Assembly: GCF_024138125.1 (NCBI RefSeq)
Contig: NZ_CP099993.1
Location: 1,798,001 to 1,862,000 of the forward strand
Origin: Halorussus salilacus
GTDB lineage: Archaea; Halobacteriota; Halobacteria; Halobacteriales; Haladaptataceae
Length of the DNA: 64,000 nucleotides
Direction: 5' to 3'
The notes beneath the pieces were generated by a model. That model ran no database searches. It saw only the letters and a list, made by a program, of their open reading frames with translations, and had not been told where the DNA came from. The position numbers and the translations under genes were made by a program. Positions 18,587-28,549 of the stretch are shown here, piece by piece. Each line of letters starts with the position of its first letter. Within the stretch, counting starts at the first letter, position 1.

Positions 18587-20747
18587 ACGAATGAGCAAGG
18601 TGTCCGTGACGGGCTCGCGGGCCGTCATGGACGACGTCATCGAGACCATCCACGAGCTGAATCTGGTTCACCTCTCCGACTACGACGGCTCGTGGGAGGG
18701 CTTCGAACCCGGCGACCCCGTCGAGGGTGCCGAGACCGCGTCCGACAGGCTCGTCACCGTCCGGTCGCTCGAAAGCATCCTCGACCTCGAGGACGAGGAC
18801 GCCGGACCGAGCCGCATCGTCACCGACGAGGCCCTCGAAGACGAGCTCGAATCCGTCCGGACCGAGGTCAACGACCTCGACGACCGGCGTAGCGAGCTCG
18901 AAACCGAACTCCGGGACGTCGAGGAGCGACTCGACTCCATGGCGCCGTTCGCCGACCTCGGAATCGACCTCGACCTGCTCTCGGGCTACGACACCCTGCA
19001 GGTCGCGGTCGGCGAAGGCGACGCCGACGAGGTCCGGAGCGCGCTCTCGGCCGACGACGACATCCGGGAGTTCGAGGTCTTCTCGGGTGACGACACCGTG
19101 GCGGCCTTCGCGTTCCCCACCGCCGATGCCGACGAGGACGCGCTCGACGAGGCGCTGGTCGGCGTCGACTTCGCACTACTCGGGGTCCCCGACGCGTCCG
19201 GAAGCCCCGAGGGGTACGTCGAGGAGCTCGAACACGAGCGACAGAAGCTCGAGTCCAAGCTCGACGGCGTCGAGAACGAGCTCCACGAGCTCAAGCTCGA
19301 CACCGCTGGCTTCCTGCTGGCGGCCGAGGAGAAGCTCACCATCGACGTTCAGAAGGCCGAAGCGCCGCTCAACTTCGCGACGACCGAGAACGCCTTCGTC
19401 GCCGAGGGCTGGATTCCGACCGACCGGTACACCGAACTCGCGAGCGCGCTCGGCGACGCGGTCGGCGACCGCGTCGAGGTCGACGAACTCGAACGCGCGG
19501 AGTACTCCGACAGCGGTCACGCTCACGCCAGCGAGAACGTCACCGAGGAGGAGGTCGCCACGGACGGCGGCCACGCGACCACGATGGGCGACGACGAGCC
19601 CCCGGTCGTGCAGGACAACCCCGGCGCGTTCAAGCCGTTCGAGCTCCTGGTCGAGACCATCAACCGGCCGAAGTACTCCGAGCTCGACCCGACGGTCGTG
19701 CTGTTCCTGACGTTCCCGGCGTTCTTCGGGTTCATGATCGGCGACCTCGGCTACGGTATCCTCTACATGGGCGTCGGTTACTGGCTGTACAGTAGCTTCG
19801 ACAGCGACGCCATCAAGAGCCTCGGCGGCATCGCGCTCTGGGCTGGCGGCTTCACCGCGCTGTTCGGCGTGCTGTACGGCGAGATATTCGGCCTGCACCA
19901 GCTCGGCGAGTGGGTCTGGGGCGGTCACCCGCCCATCAAGAAGGGGCTCCAGCCCGTCGGCGAGAGCTTCGCGCTGACGTGGATGGTCGTCTCGATACTG
20001 CTGGGCCTGCTCCACATGACCATCGGGTACGTCTTCGGGTTCGTCGAGGAGGTCGGCCACGACCCGGTCGACGCGGTCCTCGAAAGCGGCTCGTGGGTCC
20101 TGCTGTTCGCCGGGGTCTGGACGTGGATCTTCAGCACGCAGGCGGCCGGACAGAAGCCCGACTTCCTGTTCACCGTCTTCGACGGCGACCCGTTCGCGCT
20201 CGGGTTCGGGGGCTTCTCGCCCGAAATCGGGACGCTCGGGCTCGCCATCGGGGCGGTCGGCTTCGTCCTCTACCTCGCGGGTGAGGTCAAGCACCTGGGC
20301 GGTCCGGGCCTGCTCATCGGCGCCCTAGAGAGCCTGAGCGTCCTCTCGGACGCGCTCTCGTACACGCGGATCGCCGCGGTGTTGCTCGCCAAGGCGGGGA
20401 TGGCCTTCGTGGTCAATCTCCTGTTCTTCGGCGTGTACACCATCGACACCCCCGAGGGAGCCGAGTGGCACTTCATGATCAACTACGGTCCGCAGTACGC
20501 GCTCGAACACTACGAGAGCGCGTCGATCATGTTCCCCGGCCTGATGCACTCGGGCATCGGCGGCGTCATCGGCGGGCTCCTCGTGCTCGTGCTGGGTCAC
20601 CTGCTCGTGCTCGCGCTCGGTATCACGAGCGCCGGACTGCAGGCGGTCCGTCTCGAGTACGTCGAGTTCTTCGGGAAGTTCTACGAGGGCGGCGGCGAGG
20701 AGTACGAGCCGTTCGGCTACGAGCGCCAGCACACGACGCAGGACTGA
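18573..20747 (+). CDS. atpI: A-type ATP synthase subunit I (a)
   Basis: 724 aa; an ATG six codons later (MSKVSVTGSR) is an alternative start. The N-terminal half is a cytosolic coiled-coil stalk domain (about 1-350). The C-terminal half has about seven to eight membrane helices, including FPAFFGFMIGDLGYG and ALSYTRIAAVLLAKAGMA; the Arg in the latter is the expected proton-channel arginine. It forms the ion path against the K ring. An internal His-rich loop lies near 310-335. Confidence 0.96.
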   Translation: MLRPERMSKVSVTGSRAVMDDVIETIHELNLVHLSDYDGSWEGFEPGDPVEGAETASDRLVTVRSLESILDLEDEDAGPSRIVTDEALEDELESVRTEVNDLDDRRSELETELRDVEERLDSMAPFADLGIDLDLLSGYDTLQVAVGEGDADEVRSALSADDDIREFEVFSGDDTVAAFAFPTADADEDALDEALVGVDFALLGVPDASGSPEGYVEELEHERQKLESKLDGVENELHELKLDTAGFLLAAEEKLTIDVQKAEAPLNFATTENAFVAEGWIPTDRYTELASALGDAVGDRVEVDELERAEYSDSGHAHASENVTEEEVATDGGHATTMGDDEPPVVQDNPGAFKPFELLVETINRPKYSELDPTVVLFLTFPAFFGFMIGDLGYGILYMGVGYWLYSSFDSDAIKSLGGIALWAGGFTALFGVLYGEIFGLHQLGEWVWGGHPPIKKGLQPVGESFALTWMVVSILLGLLHMTIGYVFGFVEEVGHDPVDAVLESGSWVLLFAGVWTWIFSTQAAGQKPDFLFTVFDGDPFALGFGGFSPEIGTLGLAIGAVGFVLYLAGEVKHLGGPGLLIGALESLSVLSDALSYTRIAAVLLAKAGMAFVVNLLFFGVYTIDTPEGAEWHFMINYGPQYALEHYESASIMFPGLMHSGIGGVIGGLLVLVLGHLLVLALGITSAGLQAVRLEYVEFFGKFYEGGGEEYEPFGYERQHTTQD

Positions 20748-20890
20748 CCCGCCGCTCCTTTCGTCGTCGATTCCCCTCTCGTTTCGAACGTTCGGGAACC
20801 CGGAGTCCGACGTTACCGACCTTTGGTATTCGGTAGCATAAATCGGTTTTGCGGCCGCAGAACCCGCTTCTGGCCAACTCTTTTGGGAAG

Positions 20891-20898
20891 CTTTATGA
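20891..20898 (+). promoter_or_regulatory. Candidate TATA box ahead of atpK
   Basis: The element ctttatga lies in a 210-bp gap between atpI and atpK, the only sizeable gap in the otherwise overlapping atpH-atpB block. A start about 27 bp downstream would give atpK a leader of roughly 37 nt, so the proteolipid could be made in extra copies. Confidence 0.45.
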
Positions 20899-20957
20899 TG
20901 GCAGTAACGGGAAATACGACTGTCCGGTTACGAGAGCAATAGGAGACCCCAAAAACT

Positions 20958-21239
20958 ATGTTCGAAGCTATATTCGCGATGATCGAGTTCGGTGTACTGT
21001 TCGCACAGGGCGGAATCGACGCGTTCACGCCGCTTCAGGCGATCTCGGAGAACGGCATGGCGGCCCTCGCCGTCGGCCTCGCCGCGCTCGGCGCGGGATA
21101 CGCGGAACGCGGTATCGGTAGCGCGGCCATCGGTGCCATCGCCGAGGACGAGAGCCTCTTCGGTACGGGCCTCATCATGACGGTCCTGCCCGAGACGCTC
21201 GTCATCCTGGCGCTGGTCGTCGTGTTCCTCGTCGGATAA
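20958..21239 (+). CDS. atpK: A-type ATP synthase proteolipid subunit K (c)
   Basis: 93 aa with two membrane helices, AALAVGLAALGAGYAERGIG and the final LIMTVLPETLVILALVVVF. Glu79 in LPETL is the ion-carrying carboxylate. The first 33 residues are an extra N-terminal segment, probably a leader. The rotor ring is made of several copies. It is separated by 24 bp from atpE. Confidence 0.95.
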   Translation: MFEAIFAMIEFGVLFAQGGIDAFTPLQAISENGMAALAVGLAALGAGYAERGIGSAAIGAIAEDESLFGTGLIMTVLPETLVILALVVVFLVG

Positions 21240-21263
21240 ACGCACCCTTTCCCCTCTTCATCA

Positions 21264-21845
21264 ATGAGTCTGGACACGGTAGTTGAGGATATTCGAAACG
21301 AGGCCCGCGAGCGCGCGAAGGAAATTCGTTCGGAGGGCGACGAGCGCGCCGACGAAATCGTCTCCGAGGCCGAGGCCGACGCCGAGGAGATACTCGCGGA
21401 GCAGGAACGGGAGACCGAGCAGGCAATCTCCCAGGAGCGCGAACAGAAGCTCTCCAGCGCCAAGCTGGAGGCCAAGCAGAAGCGACTCGAAGCGCGTCGG
21501 GACGTCCTGCAGGACGTCCGCGAGAGCGTCGAGGAGCGCATCGCGACCCTCGAAGGCGACGACCGCGTGGAGCTGACGCGCGAGCTCCTCGACGCGGCGG
21601 CCGAGGAGTTCGACGACGGCGACACGGTTCGGGTCTACGGCAAGCCCGACGACGACGAGCTGTTGACCGACCTCGTCTCGGAGTACGACGGCTACGAGTA
21701 CGCCGGGGAGTACGACTGCCTCGGCGGCGTCGTCGTCGAGTCCAGCGAGTCGCGTCTCCGGGTGAACAACACGTTCGACTCGGTGCTGGAGGACGTCTGG
21801 GACGACAACCTGCAGGACATCAGCACCCGCCTCTTCGAGCAATGA
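21264..21845 (+). CDS. atpE: A-type ATP synthase subunit E
   Basis: 193 aa. The N-terminal half is a charged coiled coil (ADEIVSEAEADAEEILAEQE) and the C-terminal half a mixed domain ending ISTRLFEQ. It pairs with AtpH in the outer stalk. It overlaps atpC by 4 bp (ATGA). Confidence 0.94.
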   Translation: MSLDTVVEDIRNEARERAKEIRSEGDERADEIVSEAEADAEEILAEQERETEQAISQEREQKLSSAKLEAKQKRLEARRDVLQDVRESVEERIATLEGDDRVELTRELLDAAAEEFDDGDTVRVYGKPDDDELLTDLVSEYDGYEYAGEYDCLGGVVVESSESRLRVNNTFDSVLEDVWDDNLQDISTRLFEQ

Positions 21846-22903
21846 GCATCAAAGAGACGGAAGGCACCTCGAACTACGAGTACGTCACGGCCCGAGTCCG
21901 GACGCGGCGGGCGAAGCTGTTCGACGAGGAGGACTACCGCAAGCTCCTCCGGATGGGTCCGGGCGAGATCTCGCGGTACATGGAAGAGACCGAGTACGAG
22001 ACCGAGGTCAACGCGCTCGGCGCGCGCTACTCGGGCGTCGACCTCATCGAGTACTCGCTCAACCGCAACCTCGCCAAGCACTTCGAGGACCTGCTCCGGT
22101 GGGCCGACGGCCGACTCTACACGCTCGTCGCGCGGTACCTCCGGAAGTTCGACGCGTGGAACGTCAAGACGGTCATCCGGGGCATCTACTCCGGGGCCGA
22201 CGCCGAGACCATCGCGGAGGACTTCATCTACGCGGGCGAGTTCGACCGCCAGTTCCTCGACCGGCTCGCCGAGACCGGCTCCATCGAGGAGGTCATCGAA
22301 CTCCTCGACCGCACCCGCTACGGCGAACCGCTCGCCGACGCCTCTGCCGACTACGAGGAGTCGGGCGTGCTGGTGCCCCTGGAGAACGCCGTCGACCGCA
22401 CCTACTACGAGGGGCTCATCGGCGGCGTCGACGCGACGGAGAACCGCGCGAACCAGCTGTACGCCGAGTTCCTGCGGGCCGAGATCGACTTCCGCAACGT
22501 CCGTAACGTCCTCCGTATCGCTCGAAGCGGTGCGGACATCGACCCCGAGGAGTACTTCATCGAGGGCGGGGACCTGTTTCGGGCCTCCGACCTAGCACAG
22601 CTGTCGGGAAGCATCGACGAACTCGCGGCGTTCATCCGCGACAGCACGTACGGCGACGACCTGTCGGACGCGCTCGACGAACTCGAACGCGCCGACAGCC
22701 TCATCGGCTTCGAACACGCACTAGACGTTGCATTGCTGGAGTACGCCGACCGCCTCTCGCACGTGTTCCCCCTGTCGATCTGTCCCGTGCTGTCGTACAT
22801 CCTCGCCAAGGAGCGCGAGGTCGAGAACATCCGCGCCATCGCCCGCGGCCGCGAAGCGGGCCTGAGCCAGGACGAGATCGAGAACGAACTGGTGGTACTA
22901 TGA
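21842..22903 (+). CDS. atpC: A-type ATP synthase subunit C
   Basis: 353 aa, the size of the V/A-type d/C subunit that joins the central stalk to the K ring. It is rich in helices, with repeated DLxxxL-type segments (YVTARVRTRRAKLF at the start, AIARGREAGLSQDEIENELV at the end). It overlaps atpE and atpF by 4 bp each. Confidence 0.95.
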   Translation: MSIKETEGTSNYEYVTARVRTRRAKLFDEEDYRKLLRMGPGEISRYMEETEYETEVNALGARYSGVDLIEYSLNRNLAKHFEDLLRWADGRLYTLVARYLRKFDAWNVKTVIRGIYSGADAETIAEDFIYAGEFDRQFLDRLAETGSIEEVIELLDRTRYGEPLADASADYEESGVLVPLENAVDRTYYEGLIGGVDATENRANQLYAEFLRAEIDFRNVRNVLRIARSGADIDPEEYFIEGGDLFRASDLAQLSGSIDELAAFIRDSTYGDDLSDALDELERADSLIGFEHALDVALLEYADRLSHVFPLSICPVLSYILAKEREVENIRAIARGREAGLSQDEIENELVVL

Positions 22904-23241
22904 GTCAGGAGATCGCGGTCGTCGGCAGTCCCGAGTTCACGACCGGGTTCCGCCTCGCGGGCGTCCGGAAGTTCGAGAACGTTCCGGACGACCGCAAGGA
23001 CGAGGAACTCGACGACGCGGTGACCCGCGTCCTCGACGACGAGGAAATCGGCATCGTCGTGATGCACGACGACGACCTCGACCACCTCTCGCGAGGGGTG
23101 CGAAACGAGGTCGAGACCAGCGTCGAGCCGACGATGGTCTCCATCGGCGGCGGCGCGGGTAGCGGCGGACTGCGCGAGAAGATCAAGCGTGCAATCGGTA
23201 TCGACCTTATGGACGAAGACGAACAAGGTGACAACGAATGA
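22900..23241 (+). CDS. atpF: A-type ATP synthase subunit F
   Basis: 113 aa. A small Rossmann-like domain ([18 protein letters not shown]) ends in a helix that enters the central rotor. It overlaps its neighbours by 4 bp on both sides. Confidence 0.95.
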   Translation: MSQEIAVVGSPEFTTGFRLAGVRKFENVPDDRKDEELDDAVTRVLDDEEIGIVVMHDDDLDHLSRGVRNEVETSVEPTMVSIGGGAGSGGLREKIKRAIGIDLMDEDEQGDNE

Positions 23242-24998
23242 GCCAAGCAACCGAAGGCGACGCGGTCCGTGAGGACGGCGTCATCGAGAGCGTAAGTGGA
23301 CCGGTCGTGACCGCCACCGACCTCGACGCCCGGATGAACGACGTGGTGTACGTCGGCGACGAAGGGCTGATGGGCGAGGTCATCGAGATCGAAGGCAACC
23401 TGACGACGATTCAGGTGTACGAGGAGACCTCGAACGTGGCACCGGGCGAACCGGTCGAGAACACGGGCGAACCCCTGTCGGTCGACCTCGGGCCGGGCAT
23501 GCTGGACTCCATCTACGACGGCGTCCAGCGCCCGCTGGCGGTCCTGGAAGACAAGATGGGCGCGTTCCTCGACCGCGGCGTCGACGCACCCGGTATCGAC
23601 CTCGAGAAGACGTGGGAGTTCGTCCCCGAGGTCGCCGAGGGCGACGCGGTCGAACCCGGCGACATCCTCGGCACGGTCCCCGAGACCGAGAGCATCGAGC
23701 ACAAGGTGATGGTCCCGCCGGACTACGAGGGCGGCGAGGTCGTCGCCATCGAGAGCGGCAACTACACCGTCGAGGAGACGGTCGCCGAACTCGACAACGG
23801 CGAGGAGATCCAGATGCACCAGGAGTGGCCGGTCCGGGAGGCCCGCCCCGCCAAGGAGAAGGAGACCCCGACCACGCCGCTGGTCTCGGGTCAGCGCATC
23901 CTCGACGGCCTGTTCCCCATCGCGAAGGGCGGGACGGCGGCGATTCCGGGGCCGTTCGGCTCCGGGAAGACCGTCACCCAGCACCAGCTCGCGAAGTGGG
24001 CCGACGCCGACATCGTCGTCTACGTCGGCTGTGGCGAGCGCGGCAACGAGATGACGGAAGTCATCGACGACTTCCCCGAGCTGGAGGACCCCAAGACCGG
24101 CAAGCCGCTGATGAGCCGGACCTGCCTCATCGCGAACACGTCGAACATGCCGGTGGCGGCCCGGGAATCCTGCGTGTACACCGGAATCACCATCGCGGAG
24201 TACTACCGCGACATGGGGTACGACGTGGCGCTGATGGCCGACTCCACCTCGCGGTGGGCCGAGGCGATGCGCGAAATCTCCTCGCGACTGGAGGAGATGC
24301 CCGGTGAGGAGGGCTACCCCGCGTATCTGGCCGCGCGCCTCTCGGAGTTCTACGAGCGCGCCGGGAAGTTCCAGAACATCAACGACACCGAGGGTTCGGT
24401 GTCGGTCATCGGCGCGGTGTCGCCGCCGGGCGGCGACTTCTCCGAGCCGGTCACCCAGAACACCCTGCGCATCGTGAAGTGCTTCTGGGCGCTCGACGCC
24501 GACCTCGCCGAGCGTCGCCACTTCCCCTCTATCAACTGGGACGAGTCCTACTCGCTCTACAAGGACCAGCTCGACCCGTGGTACGAGCAGAACGTCGCCG
24601 AGGACTTCCCCGAGCGACGCCAGTGGGCGGTCGACGTGCTCGACGAGGAGGGCGAACTCCAGGAGATCGTCCAGCTCGTCGGTAAGGACGCCCTGCCGGA
24701 GGACCAGCAGCTCACGCTCGAAGTCGCGCGGTACCTCCGCGAGTCGTGGCTCCAGCAGAACGCGTTCCACGACGTGGACACCTTCTGCTCCCCGGAGAAG
24801 ACCTACGCGATGCTCGGCGCGATCAAGACGTTCAACGACGAGGCGTTCGACGCGCTCGACGCTGGCGTACCGGTCGAAGAGATACAGGACATCGACGCCG
24901 CCCCGCGGCTCAACCGCATGGGCGTGCAGGACGACTGGGAGGAGTACATCGACGACCTCGAAGACTCCATCGCAGAACAACTTCGGGAGAAATACTAA
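23238..24998 (+). CDS. atpA: A-type ATP synthase catalytic subunit A
   Basis: 586 aa. The order is N-terminal beta-barrel, the A-subunit insertion domain (about 110-195), and the catalytic P-loop GPFGSGKT at residues 238-245, with [16 protein letters not shown] and the PSINW segment later. It hydrolyses or makes ATP. There is no intein; the P-loop region, a frequent intein site, is uninterrupted. Two bases separate it from atpB. Confidence 0.97.
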   Translation: MSQATEGDAVREDGVIESVSGPVVTATDLDARMNDVVYVGDEGLMGEVIEIEGNLTTIQVYEETSNVAPGEPVENTGEPLSVDLGPGMLDSIYDGVQRPLAVLEDKMGAFLDRGVDAPGIDLEKTWEFVPEVAEGDAVEPGDILGTVPETESIEHKVMVPPDYEGGEVVAIESGNYTVEETVAELDNGEEIQMHQEWPVREARPAKEKETPTTPLVSGQRILDGLFPIAKGGTAAIPGPFGSGKTVTQHQLAKWADADIVVYVGCGERGNEMTEVIDDFPELEDPKTGKPLMSRTCLIANTSNMPVAARESCVYTGITIAEYYRDMGYDVALMADSTSRWAEAMREISSRLEEMPGEEGYPAYLAARLSEFYERAGKFQNINDTEGSVSVIGAVSPPGGDFSEPVTQNTLRIVKCFWALDADLAERRHFPSINWDESYSLYKDQLDPWYEQNVAEDFPERRQWAVDVLDEEGELQEIVQLVGKDALPEDQQLTLEVARYLRESWLQQNAFHDVDTFCSPEKTYAMLGAIKTFNDEAFDALDAGVPVEEIQDIDAAPRLNRMGVQDDWEEYIDDLEDSIAEQLREKY

Positions 24999-25000
24999 CA

Positions 25001-26425
25001 ATGAAAGAATACCAGACAATCACCGAAATCAGCGGCCCGCTGGTGTTCGCCGAGGTAGACGAACCCATCGGATACGACGAGATCGTCGAGATCGAGACGC
25101 CGAACGGCGAGACACTGCGCGGTCAGGTGCTCGAATCCAGTAGCGGTCTCGTCGCGATTCAGGTGTTCGAGGGGACCGAAGGCATCGACCGCAAGTCGTC
25201 GGTGCGGTTCCTCGGCGAGACCATGAAGATGCCCGTCACCGAGGACCTGCTCGGTCGCGTCCTCGACGGGTCCGGCCAGCCCATCGACGGCGGCCCCGAG
25301 ATCGTCCCGGACGAACGCCACGACATCGTGGGCGAGGCAATCAACCCCTACGCCCGCGAGTACCCCGAGGAGTTCATCCAGACCGGCGTGTCGGCCATCG
25401 ACGGCATGAACACGCTGGTCCGGGGACAGAAGCTCCCCATCTTCTCGGCCTCGGGTCTGCCCCACAACGAACTCGCGCTCCAGATCGCGCGACAGGCGAC
25501 CGTGCCCGAGGAAGCCGACGAGGACGGCGAGGGCGGCTCGGAGTTCGCCGTCGTGTTCGGTGCGATGGGTATCACTCAGGAGGAGGCAAACGAGTTCATG
25601 GACGACTTCGAGCGCACGGGCGCGCTCGAACGCTCGGTGGTCTTCATGAACCTCGCCGACGACCCCGCGGTCGAACGCCAGGTCACGCCGCGGCTCGCGC
25701 TGACCACCGCCGAGTACCTCGCGTTCGAGAAGGACTACCACGTACTGGTCATCCTGACGGACATGACCAACTACTGTGAGGCACTGCGCGAGATCGGCGC
25801 GGCCCGCGAGGAGGTTCCGGGCCGACGGGGCTACCCCGGGTATATGTACACCGACCTCGCCCAGCTCTATGAGCGCGCGGGCCGCATCGAGGGCCGCGAG
25901 GGGTCGGTCACCCAGATTCCCATCCTCACGATGCCCGGCGACGACGACACCCACCCGATTCCGGACCTGACCGGCTACATCACCGAGGGCCAGATCTACA
26001 TCGACCGCGACCTCAACAGTCAGGGCATCGTCCCGCCCATCAACGTGCTTCCGAGCCTCTCGCGGCTGATGGACGACGGTATCGGCGAGGGCCTCACCCG
26101 CGAGGACCACGCCGACGTCTCCGACCAGATGTACGCGGCGTACGCGGAAGGCGAGGACCTGCGGGACCTCGTGAACATCGTCGGTCGCGAGGCGCTCTCC
26201 GAGCGTGACAACAAGTACCTCGACTTCGCCGACCGGTTCGAGGAGGAGTTCGTCGACCAAGGCTACGACACGAACCGCTCCATCGAGGAGACGCTCGACA
26301 TCGGCTGGGACCTCCTCGGGATGTTCCCCAAGGAGGAACTCAACCGCATCGACGAGGACCTCATCGAGAAGTACTACCCCGGGGACGCGGAAGAAGAGAC
26401 GGCCGAGGAAGTCGCGGCCGACTGA
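25001..26425 (+). CDS. atpB: A-type ATP synthase regulatory subunit B
   Basis: 474 aa from [20 protein letters not shown]. Non-catalytic partner of AtpA in the hexamer. The P-loop is absent, as usual for this subunit, while the SALSDG-like region and [13 protein letters not shown] are present. A hairpin with a T-run starts at its stop codon, so the main operon probably ends here rather than running on to atpD. Confidence 0.97.
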   Translation: MKEYQTITEISGPLVFAEVDEPIGYDEIVEIETPNGETLRGQVLESSSGLVAIQVFEGTEGIDRKSSVRFLGETMKMPVTEDLLGRVLDGSGQPIDGGPEIVPDERHDIVGEAINPYAREYPEEFIQTGVSAIDGMNTLVRGQKLPIFSASGLPHNELALQIARQATVPEEADEDGEGGSEFAVVFGAMGITQEEANEFMDDFERTGALERSVVFMNLADDPAVERQVTPRLALTTAEYLAFEKDYHVLVILTDMTNYCEALREIGAAREEVPGRRGYPGYMYTDLAQLYERAGRIEGREGSVTQIPILTMPGDDDTHPIPDLTGYITEGQIYIDRDLNSQGIVPPINVLPSLSRLMDDGIGEGLTREDHADVSDQMYAAYAEGEDLRDLVNIVGREALSERDNKYLDFADRFEEEFVDQGYDTNRSIEETLDIGWDLLGMFPKEELNRIDEDLIEKYYPGDAEEETAEEVAAD

Positions 26426-26448
26426 GACGGACCTGTCTCGGATTTTTT
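26424..26448 (+). terminator. Hairpin plus T6 after atpB
   Basis: A 5-bp stem (26424-26428 with 26435-26439, loop of 6) is followed by six T at 26443-26448, directly at the atpB stop codon. The rest of the interval to 26638 is low-GC DNA without a clear gene. Confidence 0.6.
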
Positions 26449-26597
26449 GGGCTCCATATTCTTGCCAGCGCGGCGTATCGCTGTTCAGGGAGTCAATACA
26501 GTCGACCACCAACGATTGGGTTGTGGGTGTCTAAGAACTTCGTTATCTGATAACGGCGTTTCATCGAACAGCTTCTCTTGTCTTCCGCTTCTCCCGT

Positions 26598-26607
26598 AAA
26601 TATATTA
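26598..26607 (+). promoter_or_regulatory. TATA box of cassette membrane gene
   Basis: The element aaatatatta is centred 27 bp before a GTG at 26630 and 36 bp before the ATG at 26639. It is strong and leaves a short leader or none. Confidence 0.6.
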
Positions 26608-26638
26608 TCTCCGTGCCTGTACACTCGATGTGAGTATC

Positions 26639-26893
26639 ATGAGTACTGTTACCGCCGATGGAACGATGGAACGGGTGTTCTCGGCCGTCGCAAAGGTCAC
26701 ACAACTACTCGGAGTGGTAACCATCCTCGTCGGCCCCCTTCTGACCGCCGATTCGGTGTATCCGGTTCTGCCCACCGACCTCGCTACGTTGTTGGCGGGC
26801 GGTGCTGCGATTCTGGCAGGAAGCAATTACTTCCGCGTGGAAGCGCTGAAGGCCCGGATGGACCGGAACTCTCAGACCTCACGCGACCGATAA
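26639..26893 (+). CDS. Small two-helix membrane protein of the atpB-atpD cassette
   Basis: 84 aa from MSTVTADGTMERVF; a GTG at 26630 would add three residues and could be a leaderless start. There are two hydrophobic segments, VTQLLGVVTILVGPLL (about 19-35) and TDLATLLAGGAAILAGS (about 45-62), then a charged tail (RVEALKARMDRNSQ). I do not recognise a family. Small two- or three-helix proteins often serve as immunity proteins beside hydrophobic bacteriocins, so that role is worth testing, but there is no direct evidence. It is convergent with the Yip1 gene. Confidence 0.65.
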   Translation: MSTVTADGTMERVFSAVAKVTQLLGVVTILVGPLLTADSVYPVLPTDLATLLAGGAAILAGSNYFRVEALKARMDRNSQTSRDR

Positions 26894-26933
26894 TCGGAAA
26901 ACGCACTGTTTCTGCGTAGGGGGTCGCTCTTCT

Positions 26934-27557
26934 TCACAGAAGCTGGAACGCGTTCCAAGCGATGTTGGCCGCCGTCGGGATCGCGACGACCAGCCCGGCC
27001 TCCCGAAGTGTGATGTTGCGAGCGTGGTGGACCGCGAACACCCAGATCAGCGCTTGCCAGGCGAGAATGACGACTCCCACGATGCTCGCGATCTCCAGTG
27101 CTGGGTGCGACTGGTACTCCTGTATGAACGCCTGTAATTCTAATCCTGCGGGTACCGATTGAATCGCGTACCATGTGAGAACGAGACTGGCAATCGCACT
27201 GAACCCCGCGGGAAAGTATCCCCACCCGACGAAGCGGAAGAGTTGCCGAAACGTTCCCGACCCGTCGAACGCGATCGAGAGCGCGTAAAATACAGCGGTG
27301 AACAAGAGCCAAAGGATGAAGATACCCACGACTCCGAATATTGAACCGAATATCCCGGATACGGCGAGGAAGGTGTTAGCCAGCGACTGTCCTTCGACTC
27401 GGACGTGTGAAATCAACAGTACCGAACTGAAGATGTTGAGGAGGGCTACCCCGAATACGATAAGTACCGGCTTTCTCAGTGACGGGTCGTCGCCCCGCGT
27501 CCGATAGAACTCGTCCGGATTCACGCAGAGTTCTCGGATATCTCGTATGAAACTCAT
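26934..27557 (-). CDS. Yip1-domain membrane protein
   Basis: 207 aa. An N-terminal amphipathic segment (VNPDEFYRTRGDDPSLRKP) is followed by five predicted helices, among them FGSIFGVVGIFILWLLFTAV and SIVGVVILAWQALIWVFAV. The pattern (NPDEFY, then helices with FRFVGWGYFPAG) is that of archaeal Yip1 domain proteins of unknown function. It is transcribed away from the two glycine-rich peptide genes, and the 189-bp divergent gap is AT-rich. Confidence 0.78.
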   Translation of the reverse strand: MSFIRDIRELCVNPDEFYRTRGDDPSLRKPVLIVFGVALLNIFSSVLLISHVRVEGQSLANTFLAVSGIFGSIFGVVGIFILWLLFTAVFYALSIAFDGSGTFRQLFRFVGWGYFPAGFSAIASLVLTWYAIQSVPAGLELQAFIQEYQSHPALEIASIVGVVILAWQALIWVFAVHHARNITLREAGLVVAIPTAANIAWNAFQLL

Positions 27558-27746
27558 ACGTTTCAGTATTTATAATTCTTACTTGAATCTAACTATCTAG
27601 TTGATATCCTTCTCCTCGTCAGATTCAATTACGCTGGTAACCCGAATTCGTTTTAACTCTCGACAAACCGCTGGTTCGTATTCAATTTGGAGACCGAGTG
27701 ACGAACGAGTACGACTAAGTTCTACTCACGCCCACTAGCGTATGGA

Positions 27747-28028
27747 ATGAAATCGAACCGTACCCTGGTTACGATCGGTCTCGCACTGATGTTGATCACT
27801 GCCGGTGCAGGCGTCGCCGTTGGTGCGCAGGCAGAGGCGAACGTCATGGGAGGTATCGGTGTTGCGTCCGGTCAGTGGGGCGCCGGAACCGCTGCCGGAA
27901 TGGCCGGTGTCGGTGCCGGTGGTGGTGCAGTCGCTGGCGCAGGCGTCGGGACGGCCATCTTCCCGGGCGTCGGAACCGGTACCGGTGCCGCCGTGGGTGG
28001 TGCCGCTGGTGGCATCGCAGGCGCGTAA
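27747..28028 (+). CDS. Glycine-zipper secreted peptide 1
   Basis: 93 aa. A signal peptide (LVTIGLALMLITAGAGVAVG) ends near AQAEA at about residue 31. The remaining 62 residues are built of Gly, Ala, Val and Thr with no charged residue (GVGTAIFPGVGTGTGAAVGG). This is striking in a haloarchaeon, where proteins are acidic. The GxxxG spacing suggests a membrane-inserting or self-assembling peptide. It is paralogous to the next gene: both have the same layout, and GIAGA occurs near both C-termini. It lies 5' of a SpoIIM/DUF95 gene. A bacteriocin-like role is inferred; a surface or structural peptide is the alternative. Confidence 0.7.
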   Translation: MKSNRTLVTIGLALMLITAGAGVAVGAQAEANVMGGIGVASGQWGAGTAAGMAGVGAGGGAVAGAGVGTAIFPGVGTGTGAAVGGAAGGIAGA

Positions 28029-28182
28029 CACGCTCGTTCACCGCTTCTATCACGTATTTATCACGTTGCCTCGGTTTCCTTTGCCGCTCGTTCCGCCTTT
28101 TCGACCTAAATACACTAACGGTGTTAACCTAGTTCAACGGGAATGATTCCTGACGATGATATAATTCCTCGACGAGTAAGTA

Positions 28183-28190
28183 GATAAAAT
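28183..28190 (+). promoter_or_regulatory. TATA box of glycine-zipper peptide 2
   Basis: The element gataaaat lies about 33 bp before the ATG at 28220, so peptide 2 probably has its own promoter and is not only read through from peptide 1. Confidence 0.55.
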
Positions 28191-28219
28191 ACTCGGTGGA
28201 TACGAGAAGAAGACGCACC

Positions 28220-28492
28220 ATGATGCGAAAAACCATCGCGGTCGGATTGGCTATAGTGCTGATTACCGGATTGGCGGGCGCCGCGGCAGGTGCAGGAACG
28301 TCGGGTAACGTCGCCGCTGGCGCTGCTGCTGCATACACGGGTGACGGTGTCGTCGCAACCGCTGCTGGCGGCGCAGCCGCAGGTGGTGTGCTCGCGGGTG
28401 CCGCGGCAGTCGGCTTCATGGGCGGCGGTCCGGTCGGTGCTGGCTACGCTGCTGGTCAGTCCACCGGTATCGCTGGTGCAGCGGGCGTCTAA
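28220..28492 (+). CDS. Glycine-zipper secreted peptide 2
   Basis: 90 aa (two adjacent ATGs). The signal peptide is TIAVGLAIVLITGLAGAAAG. A mature part of about 64 residues has one charged residue (GDG) and is almost all Ala/Gly (TAAGGAAAGGVLAGAAAVGF). The protein ends TGIAGAAGV, close to the end of peptide 1 (GGIAGA). It has its own TATA box and is followed 57 bp later by the SpoIIM gene. Two-peptide bacteriocins come as such pairs, but here this is only an analogy. Confidence 0.7.
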   Translation: MMRKTIAVGLAIVLITGLAGAAAGAGTSGNVAAGAAAAYTGDGVVATAAGGAAAGGVLAGAAAVGFMGGGPVGAGYAAGQSTGIAGAAGV

Positions 28493-28549
28493 CGACCGGA
28501 CGCCGTCTCGACGTTTTCGTACTGTAAATCAGAGACTGTAATCGAATTC

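Noticed and set aside
22905-26512. Very long minus-strand frames opposite the ATP synthase genes (704 and 505 codons)
   Set aside because: They mirror codon bias of atpA, atpB and neighbours; the plus-strand proteins are unmistakable and the antisense products have no recognisable domains.
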